Part shown: positions 60,001-64,000 of the stretch, piece after piece
Position numbering within the stretch: the first letter of the stretch is position 1
How the letters are laid out: each line of letters starts with the position of its first letter
Source of the DNA: Spongilla lacustris
Taxonomy: Eukaryota; Porifera; Demospongiae; Spongillida; Spongillidae
Direction: 5' to 3'
Assembly (NCBI GenBank): GCA_949361645.1
Contig: OX442422.1
Span: 4,959,642-5,023,641 of the forward strand
Length of the DNA stretch: 64,000 nucleotides
Notes under the pieces: model-generated
Told to the model about the DNA's origin: nothing
Seen by the model: the letters and a program-made list of their open reading frames with translations, nothing else
Database searches by the model: none
Program-made: the position numbers and the translations under genes

Positions 60001-62282
60001 ACCCCAAAGCTCCAGTAAGACAATTAAGTACACTGCATGTACAGTACTTGCATCAATTAAAGAGCTTGACTGCCGTCACACTTTTGCCATCTGCAGAGAG
60101 CATTTTTGCATGTTTATTGTAACAGCCTTTGTATAGTGGTCACTTGCAATGACTATACAGTGTACATGTACATGTACATCAGCCAGGTTACATGTATCTT
60201 GTAATGCTCCCACCTCTCTAATGTGGCCACCACAATTGATCCCAACCACGTTACGCAAGGTGCAGTGTAATTTATGAGTATACATGTAATTATCCAGCAT
60301 ACATTGTACATGTACATGTATTGGAATGTACATGTACAATATACACTGTACATGTATACGTGCATTGCATGTATCAGCTGATTTATCAATGCCATTGTAC
60401 AGTGTGTATATGTACATTGTTGATCCATTTCTTCTGCAGTGTCGGGTGCCATGTATCACTTACAAAGCTACTTGTGAACGTTGCTTAAGAAAAGGACATG
60501 TTGCACGTGTGAGTTGTTGCATCTTCTGCACATGTACATGTACAGTAGTCAAAAATAAGATTCCTGTAATGCTAATAAATTTATATGGTGTCAGATGCTG
60601 TGCAAGTAAATAATATTTTATTTAATATAAATTTGCCTGCAAATTTGCAGTTTCACTGTGAGCCTCGTTATAACACTTAAATACGGTGTTCCAAAATTAA
60701 ATTAATTAACCACAAAGAGTTAATTACCAGATAATTGCTCTAATATTGTGGGCTGAAATGCTGATGTATGCAAACTGCATTTGTTAATATCATTAATGTA
60801 TAATTAATGTAGGGTGGGTAGGTTAGTTAAAAGCTACAAACTGACTTTAATAAACTACAATGTACTTCCGTTTAGGAGTTATTTTGAAATGTTGCTTTTT
60901 GCAGTGTACTTCATTTAGGAGGGTTTTTAAAGATTTTAATCATTATTTAATTAACAATTAAAGTTGATAAAAAAATGTTATTTCATCAGCATGTCTTCTT
61001 TTGCTGTTTGAATTTTTAACAACAATAAAATTAACTGTTTGTGGCTAATTTATATACAGTTTAAAGTGCTCAGTTCTTCACTACATGTACATGTACTTTG
61101 GGAATGAGTGGTACTTCTAAAACGTTCATCACAAGAACCTCAAAACAACTTGTACATGTACATGTACAATGTAATTTGCACCTGCTGCATGTACATGTAC
61201 ATGTACATGTAGTTTTGGATTTATGTAAAGGTTTGCACAGGTATTGTTGTCCAAATAAAGTATTCATGCCACCAGGTAATACCAAGCAAATGTATACATG
61301 TGCCATCTACATTTGTATGCACATTGTACAGTACGTTTAACACATATACATGTACTTGCAGTCTGTGGTTCGACGGTATTCCTTTTAAATCATTCCAAGT
61401 TCTAAACATACATGTACATGTACATATGTACATGTGTGTATATGTTGTGCACATCAAATGTACATGTACACGACTACATGTGTGTGTGTATTTGCATGCA
61501 TGTACAGTGTACATGTACATGTATCTTTATATATATACGTATAAATGTATAATTAGATACAGCTTTTACATCAGGCACTCATGCATGTGTACATGAATGT
61601 TTATAATCATGATTATAATTATGTAATACATGTACATTTTTACATCAGGCACTCATGCATGTATACATGAATGTTTATAATCATGATTATATGTAATACA
61701 TGTGCATGCAGGCCCGTAGGCAAGGGGGTGGCTTGGGGGGCTTTAGCCCCCCCCCCCCCCCCCCCCCATCCTTCCCCCCCCCAGTCTTTTGGGGTACCCA
61801 TTTTAATGTTATGTACAAGGGTTGTAGTACTGACTCGCTCTGTACATGTACATGAAGCACATTGGTACAGTACCATCCAGAGCCAATTAAGTTAAAAACA
61901 TTAATTATTCATGCACTAACTAGAATTATTTGATAATTCCTATTCATTCCGGCTATACATGTACATACATGTACATGTATGTACATGTATGTACGTACAT
62001 GAGGATTAAAAATTTCCTGTGAAATTGCGCGTCGTTTTCAAGAGGGGGCTCCACCCCCTACTGCACTGGCCCCTCCATTTAGCCCCCCCCCCCCCCCCCC
62101 CCCCCCCCCAGTTTTTCAACCTTGTCAACGCACCTGAGTCATGTACATGTAGTGTGCTTTTCACAATTACATGTTGTATAAGAATAGTCATATTAAGTGC
62201 ATGTACATGTACATGTATGGTACTGCAGTATTTCTTTCTGCAGGTGTGCTCTGATGTATGGAGGCAATTTCACAATACAACT
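57076..62282 (+). CDS. ZCCHC7: ZCCHC7/Air-like zinc-knuckle protein, partial
   Basis: Exons in phase with AG/GT borders: 57076-57106 (likely), 57562-57669, 58924-59025, 60440-60508 and 62244-62282. They encode tandem CCHC knuckles: CFNCQGYGHYKSEC; CHLCAELGHELSNC; a CEFC...H knuckle completed in the next exon; and CERCLRKGHVAR joined across the last intron to VCSDVWRQFHNTT, which supplies its final Cys. The first small exon gives a W-Y-I...KD segment, as found before the knuckles in ZCCHC7. The order of knuckles and the C..(V/I)WRQ(F/Y)H.TT end are hallmarks of ZCCHC7 and yeast Air1/2, RNA-binding subunits of the nuclear TRAMP polyadenylation complex that marks RNAs for exosome decay (family knowledge). 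The 5' exons and everything after 62282 are missing from my model; the 3' part probably lies beyond the window. Confidence 0.75.
57239..57358. repeat. 24-bp minisatellite, five copies
   Basis: The unit gatgggagattggctggtgg plus tcct repeats at 57239, 57263, 57287, 57311 and 57335. The first four are identical and the fifth has three changes. It lies in an intron of the zinc-knuckle gene. Because 24 is a multiple of three, all frames stay open, which makes false ORFs on both strands. Confidence 0.97.
57950..58278 (-). pseudogene. 5'-truncated LINE 3' end
   Basis: Nearly identical to 16520-16815 (the C-terminal codons and 3' UTR of the 16.5-kb LINE), including LLYGRLSLTLIRANARALLSRAG. Differences are a few point changes and a 3-bp insertion. 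It ends abruptly at 'ggcatcatt' (58278) and has a (TTA)-type tail at the other side. Extreme 5' truncation is the signature of LINE insertion, and high identity means both copies come from a recently active source. Confidence 0.92.
58405..58468. repeat. GTACAT microsatellite
   Basis: A perfect (tgtaca)n run of about 60 bp, fully self-complementary, in an intron of the zinc-knuckle gene. Confidence 0.97.
60609..61060. other. AT-rich intron, nothing seen
   Basis: Intronic sequence between exons 60440-60508 and 62244-62282. There are a few direct repeats of 'taattaa' type and no coding or element signal. Confidence 0.4.
61569..61708. repeat. Tandem duplication, about 70 bp
   Basis: 'acatcaggcactcatgcatg' through 'atgtttataatcatgattat' occurs twice in a row (from 61569 and from 61642), differing by a small indel and a few bases. 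Confidence 0.9.
61709..62112. mobile_element. Fragment with hAT-like left end and poly-C tracts
   Basis: caggcccgtaggca at 61709 equals the left terminus of the candidate at 38997. It is followed by G-rich DNA and a run of about 19 C (61749-61767). A second 'tttagccccccc' run of ~28 C lies at 62082-62109. No clear right end was found, so limits are uncertain. Confidence 0.4.
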
Positions 62283-62403
62283 GTAAGTTCAGATGCATGT
62301 ACATGTACTGTTACTCTGCTACAGTGAACATTTATGTCATAACTTGTTAATGTAGTACCGCCCACACGCAACTTGACAACGCGCCCGAGTCTCGCTCGAT
62401 ACC

Positions 62404-62656
62404 CGTACGCGTCTCGCCCGCGTGCAGTCGAGACTCGCCCGCGTGCATTCGAGTCTCGCCCGCGTGCAGTCGAGTCTCGCCCGCGTGGAGTCGAGTCTCG
62501 CCCGCGTGGAGTCGAGTCTCGCCCGCGTGCAGTCGAGTCTCGCCCGCGTGCAGTCGAGTCTCGCCCGTGTGCAGTCGAGTCTCGCCCGCGTGCAGTCGAG
62601 TCTCGCCCGCGTGCAGTCGAGTCCCGCCCGCGTGCAGTCAAGTTTCGCCCACCGTG
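62404..62656. repeat. 21-bp repeat array 1
   Basis: About 12 copies of a unit containing gtcgagtctcgcccgcgtg with single-base variants (gtgga, gtgca, gtgcatt). Array 2 at 63151-63404 has the same unit and orientation. Confidence 0.95.
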
Positions 62657-63150
62657 CAGTCGACAGCTATCGAATCATCTTTTTCGAAGTGAACTAAAGC
62701 ATGGGAGAAGGCTAGAAAATGTGTCAATAAACTAGCAACTTGTACTGTATAGAAGCCAATTAAGGGTATTATTTGTTGCCAGCACTATCGTTTTATCTAA
62801 TCTATACTGTGGATCGCTTAATTGTATTTGAAAATCGGTAACAGATAAAATAAAGCTTGGCACATCAATCAATTAAATTAATTGGCTTCATTTTAAGGGT
62901 ATTCTAGAGTTCTAGTAGCCTACCTGGCAGTGATTCAGACATTTTGCTGAAATGTTAACGGAAGCACAACTGCAGCTGTATCTGTTATCAGTGCAACAGC
63001 TGCTATATAATTTTATTTGTACACAGAGGGCGTGGTTATGGCGTTATTGTTCCCTTGAGCTCAGGTATACGTTTGGGGTACATCAAGTCACTAGAGACAA
63101 ACCTGTAACATTGTATGTCGGGACGCGCGTACGCGATCTAGTCTCGCCCG

Positions 63151-63404
63151 CGTGTAGTCAAGTACGTGGAGTCGAGACTCGCCCGCGCGGAGTCGAGTCT
63201 CGCCCGCGTGCAGTCGAGTCTCGCCCGCGTGGAGTCGAGTCTCGCCCGCGTGCAGTCGAGTCTCGCCCGCGTGCAGTCGAGTCTCGCCCGCGTGCAGTCG
63301 AGTCTCACCCGCGTGCAGTCGAGTCTCGCCCGCGTGAAGTCGAGTCTCGCCCGCGTGAATTCGAGTCTCGCCCGCGTGGAGTCGAGTCTCGTACGTGTAG
63401 GATC
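63151..63404. repeat. 21-bp repeat array 2
   Basis: About 12 copies of the same unit as array 1. Variants gtgaa and gtgaatt appear toward the right end, and the last unit is degenerate (tacgtgtaggatcgag). Confidence 0.95.
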
Positions 63405-63893
63405 GAGTCTCGCGCGAGTCTCTTGCGCGACTCGCACACGCGTGTGTAAAGTTGCGTGTGGGCGGTACTGTACACTGTACATGTAAATGTCCTTACCGAG
63501 CAAAGCATAAGGGTACTAAAATAAAATACATGTAGGCCAACTTTACCCTTACCATCCTACATACATGAACCTGACCCTACTCTTTTGCTATCGACACTGC
63601 TTGTACCATTAATTTATATCCACAAGATATTTTATGTATATCTACATGTACATGTATGTCTGAATGGCTCAATCTCAATTTAGGTTTTGATGCATTTATT
63701 ATTACATGTAGCAAGTTTGGTATGTATGTAAATGCCCGTTGCAGCTCTACATGCATGCATTTTTCATATAGACCATTAATGAACTTATAAAAATACGAAA
63801 ACAACACTTCTTTAAAAACAACATTCTGAGTCAACGTAGCAACGAGACAACTGGTAAATAAAAACATTTGGTACTTGAACAGGGGTAGGACTA

Positions 63894-63978
63894 TCATAGC
63901 ATTTTTTGCAGCTATCATAACAGCTATCATAACTGTTACTATAGTAACTGTTATGATATCTGTTATGATAGTCCTACC
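63894..63978. mobile_element. 85-bp hairpin element
   Basis: ggtaggactatcata at 63894-63908 is perfectly inverted at 63964-63978. The interior is also largely self-complementary around 'aactgttactatagtaacagtt'-like sequence. It is a small MITE-like palindrome with no coding capacity. Confidence 0.85.
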
Positions 63979-64000
63979 ACCTAAATGAATATGATTATGG

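Larger units (their letters stand above)
62354..63469. mobile_element. TIR element carrying two 21-bp repeat arrays
   Basis: The left end agtaccgcccacacgcaact (62354) is inverted at the right end, agttgcgtgtgggcggtact (ending 63469). Just inside each end is an array of the 21-bp unit cagtcgagtctcgcccgcgt+g: about 12 copies at 62404-62656 and about 12 at 63151-63404, both in the same orientation. A unique AT-richer centre (62660-63120) separates them. No transposase frame is present; the Arg/Pro/Ser-rich frames are repeat translations. No certain target duplication is visible. It stands out by its high CpG content in an AT-rich region. Confidence 0.8.

Noticed and set aside
62404..63404. CRISPR-like appearance of regularly repeated 21-bp units
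   Set aside because: Units are contiguous with no unique spacers, in a eukaryotic intron-rich region, and no cas genes are present.
62270..63508. Arg/Pro/Ser- and Ser/Leu/Ala-repeat frames of up to 165 codons
   Set aside because: The 21-bp unit is a multiple of three, so several frames on both strands remain open. They are repeat translations, with no start or splice context.
63577..63930. 117-codon minus-strand frame at the window end
   Set aside because: It overlaps the hairpin element, and its hydrophobic start is a translation of that palindrome.

Overview
The window looks like nuclear DNA of an early-branching marine animal, most likely a sponge or a similar invertebrate; this taxonomic guess is weak. 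Genes are split into many short exons with GT-AG introns. There is a cluster of eukaryotic tRNA genes, the DNA is AT-rich, and much of it is decayed transposons, foldback elements, simple repeats and copies of the palindrome TACATGTA. Nothing looks bacterial or viral.

Layout. (1) 1-11660, + strand: the 3' part of a 22-exon coiled-coil protein gene. One intron holds five tRNA-Phe(GAA) copies, one of them broken, and an 806-bp non-autonomous hAT element. Another intron holds LINE debris. (2) 11.7-23.6 kb: no convincing host gene. It holds a foldback element, a 5'-truncated LINE whose C-terminal half is still mostly open, tandem repeats, a long CA tract and copy A of a large dispersed repeat. 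(3) 23620-27724, - strand: a lipoxygenase gene whose six exons splice in phase to a 718-residue PLAT plus lipoxygenase protein with all five iron-ligand positions recognisable. Its first visible intron carries an 831-bp foldback element. (4) 28-40 kb: mobile-element territory with diverged tandem repeats, LINE remnants, an hAT element, a 2519-bp piggyBac-type transposon flanked by TTAA (transposase broken by one frameshift and one stop) and a further hAT-like candidate. (5) 41.1-49.9 kb, - strand: exons of a Ser/Pro-rich protein with a Cys/His motif rebuilt across an intron and a coiled coil. Its introns contain copy B of the dispersed repeat, a 17-bp-TIR element and another foldback. (6) 50.2-50.7 kb, + strand: a fragment resembling the N-terminal region of ZNF862/hAT-derived proteins. 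(7) 57.0-62.3 kb, + strand: at least four, probably five, exons of a ZCCHC7/Air-type zinc-knuckle protein, with a LINE 3' end and minisatellites in its introns. (8) 62.35-63.47 kb: an element with terminal inverted repeats carrying two arrays of a 21-bp GC-rich repeat, followed by a small hairpin element at the window end.

The three better host genes are unrelated in function: a coiled-coil structural protein, an oxylipin enzyme and a nuclear RNA-surveillance zinc-knuckle protein. No operon-like or pathway grouping is apparent. The least explained structures are the 21-bp-repeat element, the dispersed repeat whose second copy is split around two host exons, and the foldback families.
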